From: Hyphomonas sp.
GTDB taxonomy: Bacteria > Pseudomonadota > Alphaproteobacteria > Caulobacterales > Hyphomonadaceae
Assembly: GCF_018402285.1 (NCBI RefSeq)
Contig: NZ_JAGYJH010000006.1
Location: 558,847-622,846 of the forward strand
DNA: 64,000 nucleotides
Direction of reading: 5' to 3'
The notes below the pieces were generated by a model. That model ran no database searches. It worked only from the letters and a program-made list of their open reading frames with translations, and had not been told where the DNA came from. The translations under genes and the position numbers were made by a program. Shown here piece by piece: positions 17,055 to 27,337 of the stretch (its first letter is position 1; each line of letters begins with the position of its first letter).

Positions 17055-18230
17055 TTAGCCAAGGTCGGCTAGCTCCTGACACAGGGCGGCCAGGCCGATC
17101 GCTTCTACATTCTTCGATTTGGGATATCGGTCAGTGCCTGAATAGACGATGAATGCTCGGTCTGGTTGCAAGTGCTCCAGGGCCAGGAAGAAGCCCTTCG
17201 TAACGTTGGGTGCTGACCCCCGCTTGATCTCGATCACCCAGAGTTTGTTTCCTGGCAGTTCAAGCACAAGATCGATCTCTGCGCCGGCGCTTGTGCGATA
17301 AAAGGTTGCGCGCGATCGCTGAGGGGCTGACTGGATCAGGTTTTCGATTGCAAACCCTTCCCAGCTCATCCCGGCAATCGGATGTCCCAGAACATCATCC
17401 AGTGTTTCTAGCCGCAGGAGGGAATGTGCCAGTCCGCTGTCGCGTACATAGGTCTTGGGGGATTTAACGAGGCGCTTGCCTGCATTTGCATGGAAGGGTG
17501 CTAACCGTCGCACAAGGAGAAGATCGACCATAAGATCCAGATAGGCTGCCACCGTCTTGCCGTCGACGGCGAGGCTGCGTGCTAGTTCTGCAGCATTGAG
17601 CAAGCTACCCTGACGATGGGCAAGCATCGTCCAGAACCGGCGCAGCGTTTCTGCTGCAATCCTCGGTCCCAGCTGAGGAATATCACGCTCGAGGTATGTC
17701 GTGATGAAACTGTCCCGCCAAGCTGCACTGGCATCATCAGAGCGTGCTAACAGGCTGCGCGGAAAACCGCCCCGTACCCAAAGATGGGCTTGAGATTCCG
17801 GATTTGTTTCCAGAACATCGAGCGGGGTCATCTCCAGATAGGCGATCCTTCCTGCCAAGCTCTCGCTGGACTGTTTGAGAAGGTCGATGGAGGCAGAACC
17901 CAGAAGCAGAAAGTGTCCTGAAGGCCGCCCGGCTTGGATTCGATCATCAATTACGCTGCGAAGCACCTGGAAAAGGCCAGGTGACCTCTGGATCTCGTCG
18001 ATGATCACGAGCCGGTCCGCCTTGAGGTTCAGATACTCGAGGGGGTCTGACAGCTTCGCCAGATCCGCAGGGTTCTCCAGGTCGAGATAGTCGGCCGGCG
18101 GGCTTGAGATCTGTGAGGAGAGGCTTCGGGCGAGCGTTGTCTTGCCCGCCTGGCGGGGGCCGAGGAGTCCAACTGCAGGAAACTGCTGCAGTCGCTGGCT
18201 GAGTAGCGGTGCGATTCAGCGGGATATCAT
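17055..18230 (-). pseudogene. AAA ATPase with DUF4143 domain, interrupted by an in-frame TGA at codon 5
   Basis: Read from the ATG at 18228-18230 the frame gives MISR, then TGA at 18216-18218, then IAPLLSQRL and an intact Walker A (GLLGPRQAGKTTLA). It continues through VIIDEIQRSP (Walker B) to a C-terminal DUF4143 nuclease-like domain with AEIDLVLELPG and VIEIKRG, ending at 17055. No ATG, GTG or TTG occurs in frame between the stop and a GTG at 18008, which lies after Walker A. A product starting there would lack ATP binding. The rest of the frame is undamaged, so the nonsense change is recent, is a sequence error, or the codon is bypassed. Codon use is less GC-rich than in its neighbours, suggesting horizontal acquisition. 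Members are often prophage- or defence-associated, but the role is not established. Confidence 0.75.
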
Positions 18231-18284
18231 CCTTGCATTTATGGATATGTCTTCCAGAAATGCAAGGTATTATCTTCCATAAAT
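18231..18284. promoter_or_regulatory. Overlapping inverted and direct repeats upstream of the DUF4143 ATPase
   Basis: An AT-rich stretch directly before the ATPase start carries CCTTGCATTT (18231-18240) inverted as AAATGCAAGG (18258-18267). ATTTATGGA (18237-18245) is inverted as TCCATAAAT (18276-18284). TCTTCCA is repeated directly at 18250 and 18273. This is operator-like and probably controls the ATPase gene; the binding protein is unknown. Confidence 0.55.
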
Positions 18285-18353
18285 GGCAAAATACTAAGTT
18301 TTATATACCTTAGATTTAAAATCAACTCCGATCCGGAACTGATCATCTGTCTC

Positions 18354-18722
18354 TCAGCTGACGATCATCACATCACGGATCGTATGGCGCAGCTTTCCGG
18401 CGCAGACGATCTCGATGCTGTCTGGATGACCCGCCTGTGTGCTGCGAAAGCCGGCGCTGCCCGGATACCCGGCCCCGCCGGGCTGAAGATCAAGCTGCAG
18501 CACGGCCGGGCTTTCTTCCTGCGTTATGGCCGTCAGCATCCAGAGCGTGTCTGTATCAAGGCGCAGGGAGACGATCAGGGGAGAGGCTGGCTTCTCCGGT
18601 CCTGGCATCCGGTCCGTCCAGGCTTCAGCGCTGAGAATATCCGGACACGGCGTCTGTGGCGGGAAGAAATGCGCGCACCCGGTCAGGGCTGCGCATGCCG
18701 CTAAAACAACGAGCCCGCGCAT
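18354..18722 (-). CDS. Small lipoprotein coupled to the S8 surface protease
   Basis: A 122-residue protein with a lipoprotein signal (VLAACAALTGC, Cys16), two further Cys residues (CPDIL and EIVCAG) that could form a disulfide, and a beta-rich body. I do not recognise the family. Its ATG shares one base with the TGA of the upstream protease gene (TGATG), so translation is coupled and the proteins are likely made together. It may act as an outer-membrane partner, pilot or inhibitor of that protease; this is inference from gene order only. Confidence 0.7.
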   Translation of the reverse strand: MRGLVVLAACAALTGCAHFFPPQTPCPDILSAEAWTDRMPGPEKPASPLIVSLRLDTDTLWMLTAITQEESPAVLQLDLQPGGAGYPGSAGFRSTQAGHPDSIEIVCAGKLRHTIRDVMIVS

Positions 18723-21103
18723 CAGAACTGCCCTCGCAGGCCAAACCAGAGGATGCCCGCATCATCGGCCGTGGCAACATGGTTGGGCGAGGTGATCCAG
18801 GCAGCGGCGGTTTCGGCGCTCCAGCTTTCCTGCAATTGCCAGCGCAGGCGGGTCTCGAAGTTCAGCTGCCGGCCGCTCGGTGTCAGGGCGATCTGCCGTT
18901 CACTGAAAATGAAGCCGGCTGTGTCCGCGCCCGTCACCGTCTCGAAGGTCAGGACGCCGCGTTCGGCGCGGCGGGGCTGGGCAAGGACAAAGCTGAGCGT
19001 GGCCGGGCCGAGCAAGCGGCTGGCGCCGAGCGACCAGCCGGAGGTCTGAACCGCGCTCGTATCAAGCCCTTCCAGTTCAACAAGGCCAAGTTCTGCCCCG
19101 CCCGAGAGGGACCAGCCCCCGCCGATGTCTGCAGCCGCTTCAGCCGTTAGGGCCGTCAACTGGCCTTCATTCTCCGCGCCGAGACGCGACTGGACCGCCC
19201 CGCCAAGGGCAGTCTGATTGTCTTCGATGGTTTCAAGGCTCGTGCGCGCGCGCCAGCCCAGGCCGCCGCGGCTGATGCCGGCGCCAAACCGGCTGCGGTC
19301 TGCGTCAGATGCTGTGAAGGCGTGCACATCCACGGGGCCAAAAGCATGGGTGATCGAGGCCCAGGTGCCGTCCGGGCTCAGAGCATCGGGCGTGCCAGGC
19401 TCGGTCACGAGGCTCGCAACCGGCGCAATCTGAGGCAGGCTGCCACCCCGGCCGGCCGAAACCGCGCCGCCATCAAAGCGGAAGGTTGCCGAGAGCTGTG
19501 TCTCAGGCTCTGCTTGATAGGGGGCCGCAGGGTCTTCAAACAGTCTGGGCGTGTGCCAGGAAAGCTCGATCCCGCCAGCGCGGACGGCGCGTGTCTCTCC
19601 GGCGAGCGACGCCGTGCGTACACGCAAATCGGCAAGGGGCGCCGTTGGGGCGCGGCTCATCGCGGCTGCATTGAGCTCAAAGGCGCGGTCATACCGGTCG
19701 ATCAGGGCAACGCCTTGAAACAGACCGCCATGCTCTGCCCAGTCACCGAACGCGCCGCCCGGCGCGGCCGGGAGCTGGTCCAGAAAGACACGTTGCCCGT
19801 CGAAATAGGCCGACTGGGCGCCCTGGGGCTGGAAGGCCCGGGCAAGATTGAGCAGGCCAACGCCTGAAACGTCGTCGATGCCCACGCCGGCCGCGATGCC
19901 GAGCACGGGGTCCGGGCTCGGGTCGATGTAATCATCTGCGGTGTCGAGCAGGATGCGCAGGGCGTCTTCCGGCCGTGCCTGCAGGTTCGGAAAGGTCTGC
20001 AGGAGGAGGGCGAGGGAACCCGACACATAAGGCGCGGCAAAGGACGTGCCGCTGATCCGGTAATAATCGCCGATGTCATCGGCGTCATTGGTCGGGTCAC
20101 CGGGGAAGACGACATCATCATCTGGGCCCGTGCTGACCACGCCTTGTCCCGGCGCCAGGATATAGGCGTTCTTTGCGTCAGGCCCTGCGCGGTTTGAAAA
20201 GCCGGCAATCCGGCCAACCTGTTCCACTTCCGGTGTCGAGGGATTGTCCGACGCGATGACGGCGCCGACGGCCACCACGCGCCCGAGGGAGTTTGCATAC
20301 CCGGCTGCGCGCGAGGGGCTGTTGGCGGTGGTTCCCTTGGCGGCTACGGGATTACCGTCTTCATCCGTGGTCGGCGGTTCTGCGTCATTGCCGGCAGAGA
20401 CAACAATGAGGACGCCGCGCGCGGCGGCCGCCGCGATGGCGTTCTCGATGGTCTGGTCGGAACCGGGCTCTGATCCCAGCGACAGGTTGATGACCCGCGC
20501 GCCATTGTCGACCGCGTAACGGATCGCTTCGGCGACATCTGAAACAGGATAGCGGCATCCGTCCGGCTCGGCGCAGCTGCCCGGGCGGTCTGCGCGGATG
20601 TCGAGGATGCGCGCCTCGAACGCCGTGCCGAGGATGCCCTGATTGTCTCGTTTGGCCGCGATGATACCGGTCACGAGCGTGCCGTGTCCTTCCGCGTCAA
20701 TGTCGGGATCCGACCGGTCGGCTGCGTTTACGTCAAAGGTTGGCCCGGTGAACTGGCCGGAGAGGTCAGGATGGGTCTGGTCCGAGCCGGTGTCGATGAC
20801 GGCAACAATAATGCCGCTGCCGGTGGCCCCGCGCGAATAGGCGGTGGACGCATTGATCAGGCCAAGGCCGCGCGTCGTGTTGTATTCGCTGGTCTCGAAA
20901 GACGCAGGCGGAGGGGCCGGTGGCGGCGGAGGCGGCGGGGAGGAGGGGGGCGGGGGAGGCGGCAGCGGCTGGACGGGCGCCGAGCCGCCGCCGCTTCCCC
21001 CGCCGCCACTGGCGCAGGCGGCGAGCCACAGGGGAGAGGCCGACAGCAAAAGCGCCGCCGCCATCGAGACTGTCTTGCGTGTATCGAAATCCGACCGGGC
21101 CAT
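18722..21103 (-). CDS. S8 family serine protease, lipoprotein with C-terminal beta-rich (autotransporter-like) domain
   Basis: A 793-residue protein starting at the ATG at 21101-21103 (GGGAG upstream). The signal peptide ends in a lipobox (WLAAC), followed by Gly/Ser- and Pro-rich linkers. The peptidase domain has Asp104 in VIDTGSD, His140 in GHGTLVTG and Ser354 in SGTSFAAP. From about residue 520 the sequence becomes beta-rich with alternating hydrophobic strands, and the chain ends in an aromatic residue (GLRGQF), as in outer-membrane barrels. The layout is that of SphB1/NalP-type subtilisin autotransporters that stay tethered by lipid and process other surface proteins. The gene is coupled to a small lipoprotein gene downstream. 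Confidence 0.87.
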   Translation of the reverse strand: MARSDFDTRKTVSMAAALLLSASPLWLAACASGGGGSGGGSAPVQPLPPPPPPSSPPPPPPPAPPPASFETSEYNTTRGLGLINASTAYSRGATGSGIIVAVIDTGSDQTHPDLSGQFTGPTFDVNAADRSDPDIDAEGHGTLVTGIIAAKRDNQGILGTAFEARILDIRADRPGSCAEPDGCRYPVSDVAEAIRYAVDNGARVINLSLGSEPGSDQTIENAIAAAAARGVLIVVSAGNDAEPPTTDEDGNPVAAKGTTANSPSRAAGYANSLGRVVAVGAVIASDNPSTPEVEQVGRIAGFSNRAGPDAKNAYILAPGQGVVSTGPDDDVVFPGDPTNDADDIGDYYRISGTSFAAPYVSGSLALLLQTFPNLQARPEDALRILLDTADDYIDPSPDPVLGIAAGVGIDDVSGVGLLNLARAFQPQGAQSAYFDGQRVFLDQLPAAPGGAFGDWAEHGGLFQGVALIDRYDRAFELNAAAMSRAPTAPLADLRVRTASLAGETRAVRAGGIELSWHTPRLFEDPAAPYQAEPETQLSATFRFDGGAVSAGRGGSLPQIAPVASLVTEPGTPDALSPDGTWASITHAFGPVDVHAFTASDADRSRFGAGISRGGLGWRARTSLETIEDNQTALGGAVQSRLGAENEGQLTALTAEAAADIGGGWSLSGGAELGLVELEGLDTSAVQTSGWSLGASRLLGPATLSFVLAQPRRAERGVLTFETVTGADTAGFIFSERQIALTPSGRQLNFETRLRWQLQESWSAETAAAWITSPNHVATADDAGILWFGLRGQF

Positions 21104-21226
21104 GAGCCACTCCCATTCCTGAGGCGCCCTCACGCCTGGCGTGGAGACTGTCGCGATTGCCGCGTGCAGGCAAGTTACCTTCCGCGCAACCGGCCCCGTG
21201 TCAGGCAGAGGTGTCCGGCAGAGGTG

Positions 21227-22298
21227 TCAGAGATAGGTGTCGAGCCCGCGGTCTTTCAGGGCCTGGACGACCTTGCCGACATCCTGGGATTTGTCCCGGG
21301 CGGCCACGAGGACGCGTGTTCCGTCTGCGACAATCACGAGGTTTTCCACCCCGACCAGCGCGACCAGGATGCCCTCGGCGGCATGGACGAGGCAGTCGCC
21401 AGCTGAAACGCTGACCGGTTCGGGCGAGTTCGTGCGGGCGGAAACTTCCCCGATCATCGCCCAGGTGCCGATATCACTCCAGGCGCAGTCGAGCGGGGCA
21501 TAGACGGCCGCGCGGCTGGTATGCTCCATCACGGCATAGTCGATCGATGTGTTCTGGACCGACGCAAAGATGCCGGCATCCAGAAAGAACTTTGCGCCTT
21601 CCTGGCGCGCAGCGGCGAGGGCCTGCGCGGATGTCGCGAGAATTGCCGGCGCATGGACTGCCAGTTCGCCGAGCATTGTGGCCGCGTCGAAGAGGAAAAT
21701 GCCGGCGTTCCAGCTGTACTGGCCGCTGGCAAGATAGCTGGCGGCGGTGGCGGCGTCAGGCTTTTCGCGGAAGGCGGCGACGCGCGCGACCGGGCCGCTG
21801 AGGGGGCTGCCCGCCTGGATATAGCCAAAGCCGGTATCAGGCCGGCTGGGCGCGATGCCGAATGTTGTGATGTAGCCGTCTGATGCGGTTGCAGCCGCTT
21901 GCCTGACGGCGTCGAGGAAGACGCGCGGAAGGCCGATATAATGGTCGGACGGGACGAGCAGGCCGAGACCGCCGGGAAACCTGTCGGCAATGACCCGGGC
22001 GGCAAGCGCTGCGACGGCGGCGGTGTTGCGCCCGACCGGTTCGAGCAGGATGGCGCTCGCCTCGACGCCGATTTCAGCGAGCTGGTCTTCAATGATGCCC
22101 GCATAGGCCGCGTTGCTGATGATGATCGGGGCGGCAAAGACGCCTTCATCCTCTGCTGACCCGGAAGCGCAGGACCGTTTCCTGGAACACCGATTTGTCA
22201 GAGACGAGCCGGTGGAACTGCTTGGGACAGGCCCGGTCAGAGGCAGGCCAGAGCCGCGTCCCCGCGCCGCCGCACATGATCACTGGATGGATGCTCAC
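21227..22298 (-). pseudogene. manC: Mannose-1-phosphate guanylyltransferase, frameshifted
   Basis: The N-terminal part, from a GTG at 22298, reads IHPVIMCGGAGTRLWP and PKQFHRLVSDKSVFQETVLRF, the nucleotidyltransferase signature of GDP-mannose pyrophosphorylases. Near 22160-22163 the frame then changes. The protein continues one base over as GSAEDEGVFAAPIIISN, then VGRNTAAVAALAA, FGYIQ, FREKPD, WNAGIFLF and CAWSDIGTW down to 21227. A single extra base in the CCC run at 22160-22162 explains it. The enzyme makes GDP-mannose, the precursor that gmd at the right edge would use. It is a real knock-out or a sequence error; metK in the same window has the same kind of lesion. It is a short form without the C-terminal isomerase domain. 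Confidence 0.85.
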
Positions 22299-22389
22299 AC
22301 TTCGTCCCCATGTCCGATCTTCCAGACCGCGACAAAGCCCATCTGACAAAAGGAATCAACCGGCAGATGTAAACACAAGCCGGTCCGTC

Positions 22390-24321
22390 TCAGATGCCGC
22401 TCGCCGGACCTTCCCAGATGCTGAGGAAGCCGTTCGTTTCAAGATACACGAAGATCTCCTCGGCGACGTCTTCAGCCGTGCGATCTGCCGTGCTTATTCG
22501 GATTTCAGGGTTGCCCGGCGGCTCGTACGGGCTGTCGATCCCGGTGAAATTGCGGATCTCCCCGGCGCGGGCCTTTTTGTAGAGGCCTTTGACATCCCGG
22601 CTTTCGGCGACTTCGATCGGCGTGTCGACATGGATTTCGATGAACTCGCCGTCCGGCATCAGGTTGCGCGCCAGCTGCCGCTCGGCCCGGAAGGGGGAGA
22701 TGAACGAAACCAGCGTGATCAGGCCGGCATCCGACATCAGCCGGGCAACATTGGCGACCCGGCGGATGTTTTCCACCCGGTCAGCATCGGTGAAGCCAAG
22801 ATCCCGGTTGAGCCCGTGGCGGACATTGTCGCCGTCCAGGATGAAGGTGTGGCGGCCGCAGGCGAAGAGGCGCTTCTGCAGCGCGTTGGCAATGGTGGAC
22901 TTGCCTGATCCTGAAAGCCCTGTGAACCAGAGCACCGCCGCGCGCTGGCCCTTCTGCTCGGCAAGGGCTTCCCGGCTGATGTCAAGCGCCTGCCAGTGGA
23001 TGTTGGAAGCCCGCCGCAGGGCGAAATCGATCAGGCCGAGGGCGACGGTGTCATTCGACTGGCGGTCGATCAGGATGAAGCCGCCGGTTTCCCGGTTATC
23101 CTTGTAGGGATCAAACGGGATCGGCTGGTCGAGCGAAAGCGTCGTGACGACAATCTGGTTGAGCTCGGCGGTCCGCGCGGAGGTTTCCGCCAGCGTGTTG
23201 ACGTCGATGCCATGCTTTGGCGCATTGACGGTGGCGGTCACCGTCTTGGCGCCCGATTTCAGGATATAGCGGCGGCCCGGCAGAAGCGGCTGCTCGCTCA
23301 TCCAGAGGAGGTGTACCTGGAACTGGTCGGAAACTTCCGCAGGCTGATCGGCTGAAGTGATCATGTCGCCGCGGGAGGTATCGATCTCGTCGGCAAAGGT
23401 CAGGGTAATCGACTGGCCGGCCACCGCTTCGGCGAGGTCACCGCTGGCTGTCACGATCCGGGTGACCGTCGTCTCGCGGCCCGATGGAAGCGACCGCACC
23501 CGGTCGCCCGCGCGGATGGCGCCGCTGGAAACCTGGCCTGCAAAGCCGCGGAAATCCAGATTGGGCCGGCTGACCCATTGCACCGGCATGCGGAAGGGGC
23601 GCGATACCTGCTCGTTTGCGATCTCGACGGTTTCCAGGTATTCGATCAGGCTCGGCCCGTCATACCAGGGCGTCTCGGGCGAGCGCTCGGTCATGTTCGT
23701 GCCGGCCAGCGCCGAGAGCGGAATGGGCTGGATAATGACCTTGCCCGGAAGACCTTCGGCAAACGCCAGATAGTCTGCGACGATGTCGTCGAAGATGTCC
23801 TGATTGAAGCCGACCAGGTCCATCTTGTTCACGGCCAGAACCAGATGGCGTATACCCAGCAGGCTGGCGATGAAGCTGTGACGGCGGGTCTGGGTCAGCA
23901 CGCCCTTGCGCGCGTCGATCATCAGGATGGCTGCGTCAGCGGTTGAAGCGCCCGTTGCCATATTGCGCGTGTACTGTTCATGTCCGGGCGTATCGGCCAC
24001 GATGAACTTGCGTTTCTCGGTGGCAAAGAAGCGATAGGCGACATCGATGGTGATGCCCTGCTCGCGCTCTGCGGCAAGGCCGTCGACCAGGAGCGCAAAA
24101 TCAATGCTGTCGCCCTGCGTGCCGACCTTTTTGGAATCGTTCTCCAGCGCCGTGAGCTGGTCCTCGAAGATCATCTTGGAATCGTAGAGCAGGCGCCCGA
24201 TCAGGGTCGACTTGCCATCATCCACCGAGCCGCAGGTGATGAAGCGCAGGAGGGACTTGTTCTCGTGCGCTTCCAGATAGGCGCCGATATCCGAAGCGAT
24301 CAGATCGTCATTGAGGCGCAT
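22390..24321 (-). CDS. cysNC: Bifunctional sulfate adenylyltransferase subunit 1 / adenylylsulfate kinase
   Basis: A 643-residue fusion. Residues 1-430 form the CysN GTPase: [15 protein letters not shown] (G1), DTPGHEQY (G3), NKMDL (G4), then EF-Tu-like barrels. The C-terminal part is the CysC APS kinase with Walker [21 protein letters not shown] and FISPFRAER. With CysD it makes APS and then PAPS. Its ATG shares one base with the cysD stop (TGATG). The fused NodQ-like form is frequent where PAPS feeds sulfation. A PAPS-dependent sulfotransferase is encoded at 41.5-42.7 kb, and no PAPS reductase gene is nearby. Confidence 0.96.
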   Translation of the reverse strand: MRLNDDLIASDIGAYLEAHENKSLLRFITCGSVDDGKSTLIGRLLYDSKMIFEDQLTALENDSKKVGTQGDSIDFALLVDGLAAEREQGITIDVAYRFFATEKRKFIVADTPGHEQYTRNMATGASTADAAILMIDARKGVLTQTRRHSFIASLLGIRHLVLAVNKMDLVGFNQDIFDDIVADYLAFAEGLPGKVIIQPIPLSALAGTNMTERSPETPWYDGPSLIEYLETVEIANEQVSRPFRMPVQWVSRPNLDFRGFAGQVSSGAIRAGDRVRSLPSGRETTVTRIVTASGDLAEAVAGQSITLTFADEIDTSRGDMITSADQPAEVSDQFQVHLLWMSEQPLLPGRRYILKSGAKTVTATVNAPKHGIDVNTLAETSARTAELNQIVVTTLSLDQPIPFDPYKDNRETGGFILIDRQSNDTVALGLIDFALRRASNIHWQALDISREALAEQKGQRAAVLWFTGLSGSGKSTIANALQKRLFACGRHTFILDGDNVRHGLNRDLGFTDADRVENIRRVANVARLMSDAGLITLVSFISPFRAERQLARNLMPDGEFIEIHVDTPIEVAESRDVKGLYKKARAGEIRNFTGIDSPYEPPGNPEIRISTADRTAEDVAEEIFVYLETNGFLSIWEGPASGI

Positions 24322-25223
24322 CAGAAATAGCCTTCCTGCTTCTTCTTTTCCATCGAGGCGGTCTGGTCCTTGTCGATGGTCCGGCCCTGGCGTTCGGAGG
24401 TGGTGGTCAGGAGGATCTCCTGGATGACGTCATCGAGCGTGTCGGCGGCACTCTCCACCGCGCCCGTCAGCGGATAGCAGCCAAGCGTCCGGAAGCGGAC
24501 GGATCTGACTTCTGCCTTTGCCGCGATCTCGGCCGGCACGCGGTCATCATCGAGCATGATCAGCGAGTCGTTCCAGGCGACGACCGGCCGGGGCGCTGCC
24601 ATATAGAGCGGCACAAGCTCGATGCCTTCGCGGCGGATGTATTGCCAGATGTCGAGTTCGGTCCAGTTGGAAATAGGGAAGGCCCGCAGGCTTTCGCCCT
24701 TGTGCATGCGTGTATTGTAGAGGTTCCAGATTTCCGGACGCTGCCGTTTGGGATCCCAGCGATGGCCAGCCGAGCGGAACGAGATGACGCGCTCCTTGGC
24801 GCGGGACTTTTCCTCGTCGCGGCGGGCCCCGCCAAAGGCGGCATCGAAGCCGTATTTATCAAGCGCCTGTTTCAGCGCGGCGGTCTTCATCACATCGGTA
24901 TGGTAGGCCGAGCCATGGGTGAACGGGCCGACGCCTTCCTTCACCCCGTCCTCATTCGTATGGACAAGGAGTTCAAGGCCGAGCTCCTTCACCTTGCGGT
25001 CCCGGAACGCGATCATCTCCCTGAACTTCCAGCCCGTATCAACATGCAGGAGCGGGAAAGGGGGCCTTGCCGGATAGAAGGCCTTCAGCGCCAGATGCAG
25101 CATCACAGCCGAATCCTTGCCGATGGAATAAAGCATCACCGGCTTTTCGCATTCGGCCGCTACCTCCCTCAGGATATGAAGGCTTTCGGCTTCCAGCCGG
25201 TCTAGATGGGTCAGGTTGGGCAA
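24321..25223 (-). CDS. cysD: Sulfate adenylyltransferase subunit 2
   Basis: A 300-residue PP-loop ATP pyrophosphatase: the [17 protein letters not shown] loop binds ATP, followed by [28 protein letters not shown] and a closing basic segment with TSERQGR. It forms the catalytic ATP sulfurylase with CysN. The conserved N-terminus ([17 protein letters not shown]) points to the TTG at 25223 as start; no ATG fits. It is the first gene of a cysD-cysNC operon whose promoter lies between 25224 and the divergent glmS gene. Confidence 0.95.
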   Translation of the reverse strand: MPNLTHLDRLEAESLHILREVAAECEKPVMLYSIGKDSAVMLHLALKAFYPARPPFPLLHVDTGWKFREMIAFRDRKVKELGLELLVHTNEDGVKEGVGPFTHGSAYHTDVMKTAALKQALDKYGFDAAFGGARRDEEKSRAKERVISFRSAGHRWDPKRQRPEIWNLYNTRMHKGESLRAFPISNWTELDIWQYIRREGIELVPLYMAAPRPVVAWNDSLIMLDDDRVPAEIAAKAEVRSVRFRTLGCYPLTGAVESAADTLDDVIQEILLTTTSERQGRTIDKDQTASMEKKKQEGYF

Positions 25224-25473
25224 GGGTCTCTGATCCTGTTCTGGTGCTCTGGCGCTTGCTTAGCGGGCCTTGGCTCCGGAATAAAGGCTTCGTGCTAGAT
25301 TGGCAGTCTCCCTTCAGCAAAGCTAAACGAAAGCGGGCCGGGCGCCAGACCTGAATCTGCCGCAATTGGTGTCACAAATGCACATAAATCGTCATTGTGC
25401 AGCCTCAGGTCCATGGGTTTATGGAGACGGTCGGTTTATCGGCTGGGGGCAGCCCGAACGGAGCGCGAAGTTC

Positions 25474-27300
25474 ATGTGTGGTATCGTTGCAATTGCAGGC
25501 AGGGAAGATGTCGCTGGCCGCCTGGTGGAGGGCCTGAAACGGCTTGAATATCGCGGCTATGACAGCGCCGGGGTTGCCGTGGCCGCTGCCGGCGGTGTCG
25601 AGCGCCGCCGCGCCAAGGGCAAGATCGTTAACCTTCAGGCGCGCCTCGATGAAAGCCCGCTCACGGGCCTGACCGGCATCGCCCACACCCGCTGGGCCAC
25701 CCATGGCGCGCCCAACGAGGCCAACGCCCACCCTCACATGTCCGGCCCGGTGGCCATCGTCCACAATGGCATCATCGAGAATTACCGCGAGCTGCGCGAA
25801 GAGCTTGAAGGGCGTGGCCGCACATTCGAGTCCGAGACCGACAGCGAAGTCATCGCCCAGCTGATCGATGCCTACATGGCCGAAGGAAAGGACCCGGTGG
25901 CTGCCTTCGAGGCGGCGCTGAAGCATTTCCACGGCGCCTTTGCCATCGCGGCCATCTTTGCGAGCGACCCCGAGCTTGTGATCGGCGCCCGCAAGGGCTC
26001 GCCCCTGGTGCTCGGCTATGGCGAGGACGAGATGTATCTGGGCTCCGACGCCATCGCGCTCGCCCCCCTGACCCGCGATGTCACCTATCTGGAAGAGGGC
26101 GACTGGGTTGTCCTTCGCCGCAACAGCTTTGACATCCGCAATGCACTTGGGCAGCGGGTCAACCGGGCGCGGGTGACCTCGGCGGTCAATGACGCGCTGA
26201 TCGAGCGCGGCGAGTATGATCACTTCATGCTCAAGGAAATCCATGAGCAGCCTGAATCGCTGGCGCGCTCCATCATGCCCTACATCAACCAGGCGACCCA
26301 GACGGTCAGCGTGCCTGACGCGGCTGAAACCCTGTTTGCCGATGCCGACCGGGCCGTCGCCATTGCCTGCGGCACGGCGTTCTATGCCGCCTTCACAGCC
26401 AAATACTGGTTCGAGCAGCTCGCCCGCCTCGCCTTCGAGCCCGACATCGCATCAGAATTCCGGTATCGCCGCCCGGTCCTGCCGCAGAAGGGCCTGTCGC
26501 TGTTCGTCAGCCAGTCGGGCGAAACGGCCGATACGCTGGCGGCGCTGCGCTATTGCCGCGAGAACCGCACGCCGGCGATTGCGGTGGTCAACGTTCCGGA
26601 AAGCTCGATCGCGCGGGAAGCGGCCTCGATCGTGCCGACCCATGCCGGGCCCGAGATCGGCGTTGCCTCGACCAAGGCGTTCACCGCCCAATTGTCCGTA
26701 CTCGCCATCCTCGCCCTCTCTGCAGCAAAGGCCCGCGGGCACCTTCTGCCCGGAGACGAGGTGAAGTTTGTGCGCAGCCTGCTGGCGCTGCCGCGCAAGG
26801 TGACGCAGGCGCTGGAAGCCGCGCCGCAGGTAAGGGAGATCGCCAGGCGCATTGCCGACAAGCGGGACGTGCTCTTCCTGGGCCGGGGCCGGTATTATCC
26901 CCTCGCGCTGGAAGGCGCGCTGAAACTCAAGGAAGTCTCCTATATCCATGCCGAAGGATATGCCGCCGGTGAGCTCAAGCACGGCCCCATCGCCCTGATC
27001 GAGAAGGGCCTGCCCGTCATCGTCGTGGCGCCAAAGGACGAGCTCTTCGAGAAGACCATCTCCAATGTCGAGGAAGTGCGCGCGCGCGGGGCCGAGATCA
27101 TCCTGATCTCTGATGCTGCCGGCATCAAGGCGGCGGGCAAGCGCGCCGATCATGTGATCGAGCTGCCGGACGGGGACGAGATTTCCCTGCCGATCCTGTC
27201 GGCCATTCCGCTCCAGCTGCTCGCCTATTATGTGGCGCTGACACGCGGGACCGATGTCGACCAGCCGCGCAACCTCGCCAAATCGGTGACGGTGGAATAG
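25474..27300 (+). CDS. glmS: Glutamine-fructose-6-phosphate aminotransferase (isomerizing)
   Basis: A 608-residue enzyme making glucosamine-6-phosphate for peptidoglycan and LPS. The start at 25474 places the catalytic Cys directly after Met (MCGIVAIAG). An in-frame extension 36 codons upstream is rejected for that reason. The N-terminal glutaminase domain has GIAHTRWATHG and HNGIIENYRELR. Two SIS sugar-isomerase domains follow (CGTAFYAAF, SQSGETADT, ASTKAFTAQ; LGRGRYYPLALEGALKLKE, HAEGYAAGELKHGP). The C-terminus DQPRNLAKSVTVE is canonical. glmU is not adjacent, and no glmS ribozyme is seen in the leader. Confidence 0.96.
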   Translation: MCGIVAIAGREDVAGRLVEGLKRLEYRGYDSAGVAVAAAGGVERRRAKGKIVNLQARLDESPLTGLTGIAHTRWATHGAPNEANAHPHMSGPVAIVHNGIIENYRELREELEGRGRTFESETDSEVIAQLIDAYMAEGKDPVAAFEAALKHFHGAFAIAAIFASDPELVIGARKGSPLVLGYGEDEMYLGSDAIALAPLTRDVTYLEEGDWVVLRRNSFDIRNALGQRVNRARVTSAVNDALIERGEYDHFMLKEIHEQPESLARSIMPYINQATQTVSVPDAAETLFADADRAVAIACGTAFYAAFTAKYWFEQLARLAFEPDIASEFRYRRPVLPQKGLSLFVSQSGETADTLAALRYCRENRTPAIAVVNVPESSIAREAASIVPTHAGPEIGVASTKAFTAQLSVLAILALSAAKARGHLLPGDEVKFVRSLLALPRKVTQALEAAPQVREIARRIADKRDVLFLGRGRYYPLALEGALKLKEVSYIHAEGYAAGELKHGPIALIEKGLPVIVVAPKDELFEKTISNVEEVRARGAEIILISDAAGIKAAGKRADHVIELPDGDEISLPILSAIPLQLLAYYVALTRGTDVDQPRNLAKSVTVE

Positions 27301-27337
27301 AGCCTCGGCGAGGAAGTCAGCTACCTGGATAAACTTG

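Noticed and set aside
25224-25473. glmS ribozyme or leader riboswitch before glmS
   Set aside because: No ribozyme core elements visible; such ribozymes are typical of Gram-positive bacteria.
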